A stretch of DNA of 64,000 nt, from NCBI RefSeq assembly GCF_016865485.1, contig NZ_AP024452.1, positions 4,858,501-4,922,500 on the forward strand, in the 5' to 3' direction. Shown one piece after another: positions 56,842 to 64,000 of this stretch. Source of the DNA: Luteitalea sp. TBR-22 (GTDB taxonomy: Bacteria; Acidobacteriota; Vicinamibacteria; Vicinamibacterales; Vicinamibacteraceae). The notes below the pieces were generated by a model. It saw only the letters and a list, made by a program, of their open reading frames with translations. It was not told the origin of the DNA and made no database searches. The position numbers and the translations under genes are program-made. Position 1 is the stretch's first letter, and each line of letters opens with the position of its first letter.

Positions 56842-59558
56842 GCGACCTGGGCGCCGACGACCGACGAGGCGTGCCCGTCGATGCGGGCCATCCGCGCGAG
56901 GAAGCGCGGGTCGCGCCGCAGGGGATCGAGGCGCGAGTCGACGCGTGCGTAAGCCAGGCGCGACGAATTGGCGTCGATGGCCCGGTCGAGCCACTCGAGG
57001 GCCCGCGTGGCGTCGCCGAGGCTGACGTACGCCAGGGCGATCCAGAAGGCGCCGTCGCCGGTCGGGCGCGTGTCGTACATGGCCCGCAGCCGCGCCAGCG
57101 CCTGCTGCGCCTCGCGCGACTTGCCGGCGTCGTGGTGGATCTTCACCAGTTGCGAGAGGACGAACGGATCCTCGGCGGCGTGCTGCGCGCCGACCGCCTG
57201 GCAGGCCTGCAGCGCGTCGGCGGTGCGCCGCAGTTCCGTGTAGGCCTTGCACAACCCGATGTAGGCCGCCGAGTACTGCGAGTCGAGGCGCAGCAGCGTC
57301 TCGTAGGTGCGCGCCGCCTCGTCGAAGCGCTTGGCGTAGTGCAACGTCGCACCGAGGTAGCCGCGCAACAGCGAGGATCGCTGGTTCAGCTTCTGCGCCT
57401 GCGACACCTGCTCGACGGCCTCGTCGACGCGCCCGCGCCCGGCCAGCAGCATCGCGTACCTGATGCGCGCGTACTCGCCGCTGGGGTTGAGCGCCAGCGA
57501 CCGCGTGAAGTGGCGCTCGGCCTGCTCGGCGTTGTGGCGCTCCGCGTACAGGTCGCCGAGCGCCGCGTACGCCTCCGCGCTGCGGTCGTCGAGGCTCAGG
57601 GCCTTCGAGATGACGTTCTGCGCCAGCGGCAGCGCCTCGTCGGCGCGCAGGGCGTTGTGCCGATAGAGCGAGAGCAGCGCCTCGGCCCACTTGGCGTAGG
57701 CGAGCACGAAATCGGGCGCCACCTCGGTGGCCCGCCGGAACGATTCGGCCGCCTCCTCCACCTCCTTGCGGCCGCCGCGGCCGAGCCGGCTCGTGCCGAG
57801 CGTGTAGGCCTGCATCGCCTCGGGGTTGTCCAGGGGCAGCGCGGTGCGCAGCGACGGGCGCTCGCCCTCGGGCGCGGCGAGCTCGGCGACGACCAGTTGG
57901 GTCAGCGACGCCGTGAACTCGCGGACCGGCGTGTTGGCGGTCATCGACTGCCGCACCGCGCGGGTCGGGCCACCGGCCCTCACGATGTTGAGCTGCGCCT
58001 CGAACCCGGCATCCTGCCGGGAAGCGGCCACCTCGACGTACACGTCGGCATCGACGGCGTGCATGATCGCGGCGACCGGCTGGCCCAGCATCGCCTCCAC
58101 GGCCACCGGCGCGATCACCCGGAACGGCGGCGACGAGCTCAGATCCTGCGCCAGTTGCGCGATCACCAGCGGCGTGAGCGACGGATCGGCGCCCGCGGCG
58201 CTGCCGATCGCCAGGCGCACGTCGTCGCGAGGCGCAACGGTGCGCCCGTCACCGCCGGCGCGCGTTCCCGAGGTGGCCAGCGACGTCGAGTGGCCGCGCC
58301 ACGCGAGGTCGCGCGGCAGCATCGACCAGGCGACGATGCCCCCGACCACCACGGCACCCGCCGCGATGGCGATGAGGCCCCACGGCACCACCGGCGCGGG
58401 CGGCGGCGGGAGCGGCGTGGCCGGCGGAGGACTCGTCTCGACCACCGGAGCCTGTCCGGGTGGCGGCAGCACCGGCTGCTTGCGGGTCCAGGTATCCCAC
58501 CCCAGCGTGCGCGACAGCGCTTCCTTGACCGCGGCGATGCTGCTGTACCGCCGGTCGGCGTCGGGATCGCAGGCGCGCTCGACGATCCGGATGAAGTCGT
58601 CGGGCAGGTCGGGGCGCAGGTCGGCCAGCGGGATACGTTCGGCCCGCTCGTACCGGGCGGCGAGGTCGGCCAGCGAGACCGCCCGCACCGGGTACGCACC
58701 CGACACGAGGTAATAGAGGACGACGCCGAGGCTGTAGATGTCGCTGCGTTGCGAAGGCGGGGCCCCGGCCGCCACCTCGGGGGCGAGGAACGGCAGCGTC
58801 GCGGGCTGCAGGTCCAGGGCTTCGAGCGGCACTCCCCGCGGCCACACGTCCATCAGGACGAGCCGCCCACCGGCTTCGCGCACGATGTTGTCGGGCGACA
58901 GCAGCCCGTGCGCGAGGCCCTCGCGGTGCAGCGCCGCGACGGCGCGGCAGAGTTCCCAGCCCACCAACGCGGCTTCCCGGGCGCTGAAGGTGCCCTGCGA
59001 CACCACGACCTGGTCGAGGCTGCGGCCGTCGACGTACTCCATCACCAGGCCGGTCTGATCGCCGTGCTGCTCGGCGCCGTACACCTCGACGGCGTTGGGA
59101 TGCCGCACCTTGGCGAGCGCCTGGCCCGTCGCCAGGAAGGCGACGGCGACCTCCGGTGGAGACTGGTCGGGAAGGAAGCGGATGACCACGTCGCGATGGA
59201 GGTGGTCGGTGGCGCGGACCACGCGGCCCAGCGTCCCCGGGCCGAGCGATCGGAGCAGTCGATAGGGCCCCCACATGCCGAGATCCGGCTCGTCGGGATC
59301 GACGACGCGATCGGGGGGTGGAGGTGGGTGGAGCTCGGGCTCGTTCGGCGCGGGCGGTGTTGCCGCGAGCGACAGCTCGTCCGGCCCTTCGTCGGGCAGG
59401 CTGCGATGCAGCTCGGCGATGTCAGCGATGACGCGCAGCTGCCGGAAGATCGCGCGCTCGGCGTCGGTGCCGAGCTCGGCTTCCAGGGCGGCCCAGTCCA
59501 CCGCCGCGCCGTCTGCGAGCGTGGCGGCCAGGTCCGTGAGCCCGCGGTCTGTGCGCAT
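56823..59558 (-). CDS. Hanks-type pseudokinase with transmembrane segment and TPR tail
   Basis: 911 residues. The kinase fold is recognisable (about 99-375) but catalytic residues are missing. The VAIK Lys is Arg127 (VVIRFL), the helix-C Glu is absent (FLATGQALAK), HRD-x-K is HGLLSPDN (Asp to Leu219, Lys to Ser221), and DFG is DVW (237-239). The glycine loop GPGTLGRV and the APE motif (LAPEVAAG) remain. A proline-rich linker, a transmembrane helix (VPWGLIAIAAGAVVVGGIVA) and a long TPR region (about 590-880) follow. It is a scaffold or sensor rather than an enzyme. It is divergent from the LolA-like gene with 67 bp between starts. Confidence 0.85.
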   Translation of the reverse strand: MRTDRGLTDLAATLADGAAVDWAALEAELGTDAERAIFRQLRVIADIAELHRSLPDEGPDELSLAATPPAPNEPELHPPPPPDRVVDPDEPDLGMWGPYRLLRSLGPGTLGRVVRATDHLHRDVVIRFLPDQSPPEVAVAFLATGQALAKVRHPNAVEVYGAEQHGDQTGLVMEYVDGRSLDQVVVSQGTFSAREAALVGWELCRAVAALHREGLAHGLLSPDNIVREAGGRLVLMDVWPRGVPLEALDLQPATLPFLAPEVAAGAPPSQRSDIYSLGVVLYYLVSGAYPVRAVSLADLAARYERAERIPLADLRPDLPDDFIRIVERACDPDADRRYSSIAAVKEALSRTLGWDTWTRKQPVLPPPGQAPVVETSPPPATPLPPPPAPVVPWGLIAIAAGAVVVGGIVAWSMLPRDLAWRGHSTSLATSGTRAGGDGRTVAPRDDVRLAIGSAAGADPSLTPLVIAQLAQDLSSSPPFRVIAPVAVEAMLGQPVAAIMHAVDADVYVEVAASRQDAGFEAQLNIVRAGGPTRAVRQSMTANTPVREFTASLTQLVVAELAAPEGERPSLRTALPLDNPEAMQAYTLGTSRLGRGGRKEVEEAAESFRRATEVAPDFVLAYAKWAEALLSLYRHNALRADEALPLAQNVISKALSLDDRSAEAYAALGDLYAERHNAEQAERHFTRSLALNPSGEYARIRYAMLLAGRGRVDEAVEQVSQAQKLNQRSSLLRGYLGATLHYAKRFDEAARTYETLLRLDSQYSAAYIGLCKAYTELRRTADALQACQAVGAQHAAEDPFVLSQLVKIHHDAGKSREAQQALARLRAMYDTRPTGDGAFWIALAYVSLGDATRALEWLDRAIDANSSRLAYARVDSRLDPLRRDPRFLARMARIDGHASSVVGAQVAQDNNR

Positions 59559-59625
59559 GCGGAAAGTGGCCTATTGTCGCACAGGTCCCTCGGCCGGTCG
59601 GTGACGCCGACCGTCCTAGAATCGA

Positions 59626-60579
59626 GTGGTGTTGCTCTCCGTTCTTCCACGCGCCCGCCTCGGCGCCGCGCTGCTCGTCCTCGCCAGCACGGTCCTGTCG
59701 GGGTGGACGGCCGTGCCTGCGGTCCCGCTGACGACAGTCGGCATGCACCGACAGCCCTCGGGCTCATCGGGAACTCCCCTACCGGACCTGGCCCAGCTGA
59801 TCAAGGAAGTCAGGGCCGGCCTCCGCACGGACGAGCAATTGCTGAGGCAGTACACGTTCAAGGAACGTCGCCGCGACGTGAATGTGTCGAAGCTCGGCAA
59901 GGTGCAGCTCGGCCCATGGCGCGAGTTCGAGGTGTATCCCTCGGACGTGCCGGGCGAGACCTACAAACGGCTGGTCAGCGTCAACGACGTGCCCCTGTCG
60001 GCCGCCGAGCTCGAGAAGCGCGACGCCGCACACCGCCAGCGCGTGCTCGACCAGCTCGAGCAGATCCGGGTCGAGACGCCGGCGCAGCGCGACAAGCGCC
60101 TGGCCAGGAAGGCCAGGGACGCGCGCGAGGAACAGGACGTCATCGACGACGTGTTCGCCGTCTACGAGGTGGCGCTGGTCGGCCGCGAGGTGCGCGACGG
60201 CCGGCAGACGATCGTCGCCACGCTCACCCCGCGCAAGAACGCGCGCACCCGGAGCGATGCCGGCAAGTTCCTGAAGAAGATCAAGGGGCGGGCGTGGATC
60301 AACGAGGCCGACCGGCAGGTGATCCGGACGGAACTCGAGGCCGTCGAGGACATCACCTTCGGTCTCGGCCTGCTGGCCCGCATGCAGAAGGGCAGCACGA
60401 TCATGTTCCGCCGCACGCTGGTCAACGGCGAGATCTGGCTGCCCGCCGAGGCCCAGTACAAGGTCGTCGGCAAGACGCTCGTCTTCCGCAAGTTCGCCCT
60501 CGAGTCGACCACCGTCTTCTCCGACTACAAGAAGTTCGGCGTCAGCACGAGCGAAGAGGTGACGGGCGCGGTGAAGTGA
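59626..60579 (+). CDS. Secreted LolA-like/outer-membrane-lipoprotein-sorting-type protein
   Basis: 317 residues from GTG 59626 (GTG 59629 also in frame). Signal peptide (LGAALLVLASTVLSGWTAVP). The mature part carries QLLRQYTFKERRRDVNVSKL, then ETYKRLVSVNDVPLSAAELE and KGSTIMFRRTLVNGEIWLPA and EAQYKVVGKTLVFRKFALES, as in Acidobacterial families of secreted proteins with a LolA/LolB-like half-barrel. Function unknown. The 3' gap holds paired palindromes and heptamers. Confidence 0.7.
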   Translation: MVLLSVLPRARLGAALLVLASTVLSGWTAVPAVPLTTVGMHRQPSGSSGTPLPDLAQLIKEVRAGLRTDEQLLRQYTFKERRRDVNVSKLGKVQLGPWREFEVYPSDVPGETYKRLVSVNDVPLSAAELEKRDAAHRQRVLDQLEQIRVETPAQRDKRLARKARDAREEQDVIDDVFAVYEVALVGREVRDGRQTIVATLTPRKNARTRSDAGKFLKKIKGRAWINEADRQVIRTELEAVEDITFGLGLLARMQKGSTIMFRRTLVNGEIWLPAEAQYKVVGKTLVFRKFALESTTVFSDYKKFGVSTSEEVTGAVK

Positions 60580-60623
60580 CCGCGCCGGGCATTCTGCGTC
60601 AGCCTCCCCCTACGTGCCCGCGA

Positions 60624-60674
60624 CCGTCGACCAAGGTCGACGGCTACGTTCCGCCTTCGCCAAGGCTTCGGCGG
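60624..60674. repeat. Paired palindromic repeats (GTCGACC/GGTCGAC and CCGCC/GGCGG)
   Basis: CCGTCGACC-AA-GGTCGACGG (60624-60643), 7 bp, then CCGCC...GGCGG (60651-60674) with an inner GCC-AA-GGC. It is related to the two-palindrome element in mutB (24265-24326). A further CTACGTCCGCC at 60707-60717 overlaps the DUF6526 stop. Confidence 0.8.
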
Positions 60675-60680
60675 ACAAGC

Positions 60681-60701
60681 CGGCGTTCGGCGTTCGGCGT
60701 T
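60681..60701. repeat. Heptamer tandem array, unit CGGCGTT, 3 copies
   Basis: Three exact units, the same heptamer register as CGTTCGG at 16223-16243, ending 6 bp before the DUF6526 stop. Confidence 0.9.
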
Positions 60702-60706
60702 GAAGA

Positions 60707-61132
60707 CTACGTCCGCCGGTGATCGGCGCGCCAGTGCTGCACGGCGCGCTTGATGGCGTCAGGCTTGAGCGACTCGCCCGCCGCGCGGGCCGTGAGCGCC
60801 GCCAACTCCTCGTCGGACGCGAAGCGCAACGCGACGATCTGCTTCACGCCCAGGCCCCTCCACTGCGCCAGCGACGCCGGCGACAGCAAGCGCTCGGCGC
60901 GGATCTGCTCCTCGAGCACGATGATCCGGTCCTGCAGCCGCGTGATGTAGAGGCGGCTGATCGAGATCAGGCAGAAGATCGCGCCGAGCAGCCCCAGGGC
61001 GGCGGCCTCGTCGCCCCACGCCTCGCCCCGCCGCATGCCGACGAGACCGATGACCGCGACGACCCAGAAGGCCGTGGCCACCAGCGTGTAGACGGGCCGA
61101 TGGCCGTGATTGGCGTACGTCTGCGTGCTCAT
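60707..61132 (-). CDS. DUF6526 family membrane protein
   Basis: 141 residues. Two N-terminal helices (VYTLVATAFWVVAVIGLVGM; LGLLGAIFCLISISRLYITR) are followed by QDRIIVLEEQIRAERLL, a coiled stretch, and KQIVALRFASDEELAALTARA, the family's characteristic C-terminal core. Function unknown. ATG 61132 overlaps the TerC stop (ATGA), so the two are co-translated; its TAG lies within a repeat unit (CTACGTCCGCC). Confidence 0.85.
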   Translation of the reverse strand: MSTQTYANHGHRPVYTLVATAFWVVAVIGLVGMRRGEAWGDEAAALGLLGAIFCLISISRLYITRLQDRIIVLEEQIRAERLLSPASLAQWRGLGVKQIVALRFASDEELAALTARAAGESLKPDAIKRAVQHWRADHRRT

Positions 61133-61965
61133 GATTGGGTCGGCATGGACGAGTGGTGGAGGGCCACGGGGGCGCGCTTCTTCCGCAACCGCATGTTGAG
61201 CAACTCGACGAGCAGCGAGAACGCCATCGCGAAGTAGATGTAGCCCTTGTCGATGTGCTGGCCGAACGCCTCGCCCACCAGCATCACGCCGATCAGGATG
61301 AGGAACGCCAGCGCCAGCATCTTCATCGTCGGGTGCTGCTGCACGAAGCTGCTGATCGGACCGGCGAAGACGAGCATCACGGCGGCGGCCAGGACGACGG
61401 CCACCATCATGATCGGCACGTGCGGCGTCATGCCGACGGCGGTGATCACCGAGTCGAGCGAGAACACGATGTCGATCAGCATGATCTGCGCGACCACGCC
61501 GGTCATCGTCGCCCCGGCGCGGCCGCCGCCGGGGGCGTGCTCGTTCTCGTCCTCGCCCTCGAGCTTGTCGTGGATCTCGTAGGTCGCCTTGCCGATGAGG
61601 AAGAGGCCACCGAGCAGCAGGATCAGCTGCTTGCCGGAGATGCCCTGGCCCATCAGGGCGAACAGCGGACGCGTGAGCCCCATCACCCAGGAGATGCCGA
61701 GCAGCAGCGCGAGACGCGAGAACACCGCCATCGAGATGCCGAGCCGCCGGGCACGTGGCTGCTGGTCCTTCGGCAACCGGCTCGACAGGATCGCGATGAA
61801 GATCACGTTGTCGATGCCGAGCACGATCTCGAGCGAGGCCAGCGTGGCCAGCGAGATCAGGCTTGCGACGCTCCAGAGGGGAGCCGCCGGGTCGGTGGCA
61901 GCGGCCGGGGCCGTCTCGGCCAGCGCGAGCAGGCCGGGCCACAGGCCGATCAACGTCTCGATCAC
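61129..61965 (-). CDS. terC: TerC-family integral membrane protein
   Basis: 278 residues, 7-8 transmembrane helices. LASLEIVLGIDNVIFIAILS with the conserved Glu and Asp, and QIMLIDIVFSLDSVITAVGM with the second Asp pair, are the TerC core metal-site helices. LLGGLFLIGKATYEIHDKLE and the GQHIDKGYIYFAMAFSLLVE end are canonical. TerC proteins transport Mn2+ or are linked to tellurite resistance; Mn2+ efflux is the favoured modern role. ATG 61965 follows GAAAGGACGTG. It is coupled by ATGA to DUF6526. Confidence 0.93.
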   Translation of the reverse strand: MIETLIGLWPGLLALAETAPAAATDPAAPLWSVASLISLATLASLEIVLGIDNVIFIAILSSRLPKDQQPRARRLGISMAVFSRLALLLGISWVMGLTRPLFALMGQGISGKQLILLLGGLFLIGKATYEIHDKLEGEDENEHAPGGGRAGATMTGVVAQIMLIDIVFSLDSVITAVGMTPHVPIMMVAVVLAAAVMLVFAGPISSFVQQHPTMKMLALAFLILIGVMLVGEAFGQHIDKGYIYFAMAFSLLVELLNMRLRKKRAPVALHHSSMPTQS

Positions 61966-62076
61966 GACACGTCCTTTCAGAGGGCGCAGGGTCGGGGCGC
62001 CGAAGGTTCGATTGTACAGAACAGGCGGCGGCCTCTCGCCCGCCCGGCCGGTGAGGCCGCCGGTCGGCGGCCTTGC

Positions 62077-62940
62077 CTACGCGCTGGCGCGCTTGCGGGG
62101 CTTCCTGGTCGCGTCGGCGCCCTTGCTGGCGGCGAGCGTGGCCTTGGCAGGAGTCTTCTTGCCGGCGCTCACCGACTCGAGGCTGCGGCGCAGCGCTTCC
62201 ATGAGGTCGACGACCTTGGCCGGCGCCTCTTCCTCGGTCTCGACGATCTCCTCGCCGGCGACCTTCGCGTCGATGAGCTTGCGGAGCGCTTCCTGGTAGT
62301 TGTCGTGGAAGCTCTTGATGTCGAGGTCGCCCTCGAACGTGCCGATCACCTGCTGCGCCAGCTTGACCTCTGCCGGCTTGAGCGTGGCGGGAACGCCCTC
62401 GAGTTCCTCGATCTGCGACATGCTGCGGACCTCGTCGGCCGACCGCAGCGTGTACATGACCAGCCCCTTCTCGCGCGGCTGGACGGCGACGATGTACTCG
62501 CGTCCGTAGAGGGCCAGCTTGCCGATGCCGGCCTTGCCCTGCATGCCCTCGCGGATCACCGCGAAGGCCTCCGCCGCGACGTTGCCGTCGGGGGCGAGGT
62601 AATAGGGCCGCTCGAAGTAGATCGGGTCGATCTGGTCGACGGTGGTGAACTGGGTGAGGTTGATCAGCCGCGTGGACTCCGGGCGGACCTTCGACAGGTC
62701 CTCCTCGCTCACCGTCACGTACCGGCCCTTGGAGAACTCGTAGCCCTTCACGATCTCGGTGTTGGCCACCTCGCGCTCGCAGTGCGGGCACCACTTCTTC
62801 TGCTGGATGCGCGTCTGACACTCCTCGTGGAGCTGGTTGAAGCTCACCGTGGCGTGCGCGTCGGTGGCCGGGAACACCCGAATCGGGATGGTCACCAGGC
62901 TCAGCTTCAGATGTCCCTTCCACGTCGCACGTGCTGCCAT
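62077..62940 (-). CDS. ku: Ku protein, non-homologous end-joining
   Basis: 287 residues. RATWKGHLKLSLVTIPIRVF is the Ku opening, followed by KWCPHCEREVANTEIVKGYE and YYLAPDGNVAAEAFAVIREG and KLALYGREYIVAVQPREKGL. The basic C-terminus (KTPAKATLAASKGADATRKP then RKRASA) is the bacterial extension that promotes DNA end binding and ligase contact. ATG 62940 follows AAAGGGGCACACC. It is divergent from the ligase gene, with a 7-bp repeat array in the 190-bp gap between them. Confidence 0.97.
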   Translation of the reverse strand: MAARATWKGHLKLSLVTIPIRVFPATDAHATVSFNQLHEECQTRIQQKKWCPHCEREVANTEIVKGYEFSKGRYVTVSEEDLSKVRPESTRLINLTQFTTVDQIDPIYFERPYYLAPDGNVAAEAFAVIREGMQGKAGIGKLALYGREYIVAVQPREKGLVMYTLRSADEVRSMSQIEELEGVPATLKPAEVKLAQQVIGTFEGDLDIKSFHDNYQEALRKLIDAKVAGEEIVETEEEAPAKVVDLMEALRRSLESVSAGKKTPAKATLAASKGADATRKPRKRASA

Positions 62941-63017
62941 GGTGTGCCCCTTTGCAAACGCTGCGCCCGACGGCGCGCTGACCTGATGAGCGACGCCCGA
63001 CCTGCGGGGCAACCCAC

Positions 63018-63067
63018 GGTGTCCGGGTGTCCGGCGCCCGGTGCCCGGTGACCGGTGACCGGTGCCC
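63018..63067. repeat. Heptamer tandem array, unit GGTGNCC, 7 copies (one 8-mer)
   Basis: GGTGTCC, GGGTGTCC, GGCGCCC, GGTGCCC, GGTGACC x2, GGTGCCC, in the divergent gap between ku and the ligase gene. Confidence 0.9.
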
Positions 63068-63130
63068 GTCCCCGATCCGCAATCCCCGAAACCTTGCTAT
63101 CGGCCGATGAGACCCCGATGATTACGCCTC

Positions 63131-64000
63131 ATGGCCCGCACGGTCCAGCCCTGGCAGGACACGGCGCCCCCGGCGCCGATGCTCGCCACGCCCTGCGAGT
63201 TGGACGCGCTGCCGCTGTCGAGTTCATCGCTCGTCTACGAGCAGAAGTTCGATGGCATCCGCGCCATCGTGGTCGTCGAGCCCGCCCACCCGGCGGCCCG
63301 GGTGGCCCTGTACTCGCGCAACGGCAACGACAAGGCCGCCCAGTTTCCCGACATCGTGAAGGCCCTGCGTGAGCTGGCGGCCTCGCTGACCGGTCCGGTC
63401 GTCCTCGACGGCGAGATCGTCGCCCTCGACGGGCGCGGCCGCCCGGCCTCGTTCACGGCCCTGCAGTCCCGCATGCACCTGAAGGGCACGCGCGACATCG
63501 AGGCACGGAGCGCGACCGTGCCCACCGCCCTGATCGTGTTCGACCTGCTGCGCGAGGGCCGCGACGACCTGCGCCCGTTGACGCTGGCCGCCCGACGCGC
63601 GCGGCTCGAACACCTCCTCCACGTGCGCACCAGCGAGCGCCTCCGCGAAGGCGCATTCACGGCAGGCGATGGCCACCGCGTGCTGGCGCAGGCCGAGCGC
63701 GAGGGATGGGAAGGCCTCATCGTCAAGGACGCCGACGCGCCGTATCTCTCGGGCGTCCGTTCGCGCACCTGGCGCAAGGTGAAGCTGCACAAGCGCGCCA
63801 CGCTGCTGATCGGCGGCTGGACCGACCCGAAGGGCACGCGTGGGGGATTCGGCGCGTTGATGGTCGGCAGCCCCGTCGATGCGCGCGGCAAGCCCGCCAC
63901 GCCGTCCAGGGACAGCGAGGCGACCCTCTGCTACGCCGGCAACGTCGGCACGGGCTTCAGCGACGCGACGATCACCGACGTCCTGGCGCGCCTGCGGCCC
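63131..64000 (+). CDS. ligD: ATP-dependent DNA ligase of the LigD type, 5' part (cut by window edge)
   Basis: The first 290 codons, open to the end of the window. The ligase nucleotidyltransferase motif KFDGIR (Lys39 in YEQKFDGIRA) is the adenylation site. YSRNGND, VVLDGEIVALDG, VFDLLREG, GWEGLIVKDADAPY and SRTWRKVKLHK are motifs III, IIIa, IV and V. The oligonucleotide-binding domain begins at LIGGWTDPKGTRGGFGALMV. The protein starts directly with the ligase domain, so any polymerase or phosphoesterase domain would have to lie downstream, outside the window. It is the likely NHEJ partner of the divergent ku gene. Confidence 0.9.
   Translation, partial: MARTVQPWQDTAPPAPMLATPCELDALPLSSSSLVYEQKFDGIRAIVVVEPAHPAARVALYSRNGNDKAAQFPDIVKALRELAASLTGPVVLDGEIVALDGRGRPASFTALQSRMHLKGTRDIEARSATVPTALIVFDLLREGRDDLRPLTLAARRARLEHLLHVRTSERLREGAFTAGDGHRVLAQAEREGWEGLIVKDADAPYLSGVRSRTWRKVKLHKRATLLIGGWTDPKGTRGGFGALMVGSPVDARGKPATPSRDSEATLCYAGNVGTGFSDATITDVLARLRP

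Noticed and set aside
55596-60722. Very long open frame on the plus strand (over 1,700 codons) across several genes
   Set aside because: It runs antisense or out of frame to well-supported genes and encodes a low-complexity, Arg/Gly/Ala-rich product. In very GC-rich DNA stop codons are rare, so long shadow frames are expected.

Overview
The window is high-GC, gene-dense bacterial chromosome. Hanks-type kinases fused to TPR tails, hybrid histidine kinases, secreted LolA-like proteins, a TerC/DUF6526 pair and a propionate/transcarboxylase operon together suggest an Acidobacteriota genome, probably Vicinamibacteria-like. This is inferred from gene content; no rRNA gene is present to test it. I call 47 protein genes (one cut at each end) and one tRNA. 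No prophage, insertion sequence or CRISPR array was seen.

Layout. 0-5.7 kb: signalling, with a truncated Hanks pseudokinase, an active-looking Ser/Thr kinase-TPR protein and a hybrid histidine kinase. 5.8-13.1 kb (minus): four overlapping genes, SulP transporter -> DabA (DUF2309) -> DabB/NuoL-like -> a second NuoM/N-like subunit, a candidate energy-coupled inorganic-carbon uptake cluster. 13.2-16.1 kb (plus): a porin followed by a NarL-type two-component pair. 16.2-18.0 kb: a histidine phosphatase and a rhodanese-methyltransferase fusion, separated by 7-bp repeat arrays. 18.0-31.3 kb (minus): a long run ordered adk -> transcarboxylase 5S -> 12S -> small MmdD-like subunit -> 1.3S biotin protein -> methylmalonyl-CoA epimerase -> mutA -> mutB -> meaB -> serine hydrolase -> Gfo/Idh oxidoreductase -> PIG-L deacetylase. 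The core genes make a complete methylmalonyl-CoA/pyruvate to propionyl-CoA/oxaloacetate and succinyl-CoA module (Wood-Werkman type).

31.5-47.4 kb is mixed: sulfide:quinone oxidoreductase with a 61-residue companion, a second Gfo/Idh enzyme, an HGSNAT-like acyltransferase, an M50 protease, methyltransferase, a secreted propeller/barrel protein, ROK kinase, CsbD, a PAS hybrid kinase, a DJ-1/PfpI protein, UspA with a coupled 99-residue protein, and glnS. 47.5-64 kb: a large hybrid kinase, DUF2177, tRNA-His, AsmA-like and HerA-like genes, an exported methyltransferase-like protein, a second Hanks pseudokinase, a LolA-like protein, TerC/DUF6526, and Ku divergent from an ATP-dependent DNA ligase (NHEJ pair).

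The most striking non-coding feature is a set of short tandem repeats in many intergenic gaps. The period is nearly always 7 bp, but the unit differs between loci (CGGCAGT, CGTTTGA, CGTTCGG, GRGCCYT, TTTGAAA, GGTGNCC), and a 9-bp family (CGGCATTCC) accompanies three of them. Two convergent gene pairs are separated by inverted pairs of such arrays. A second repeat family, paired palindromes around GTCGACC/GGTCGAC, sits in one intergenic gap and, unexpectedly, in frame inside the 5' end of mutB.
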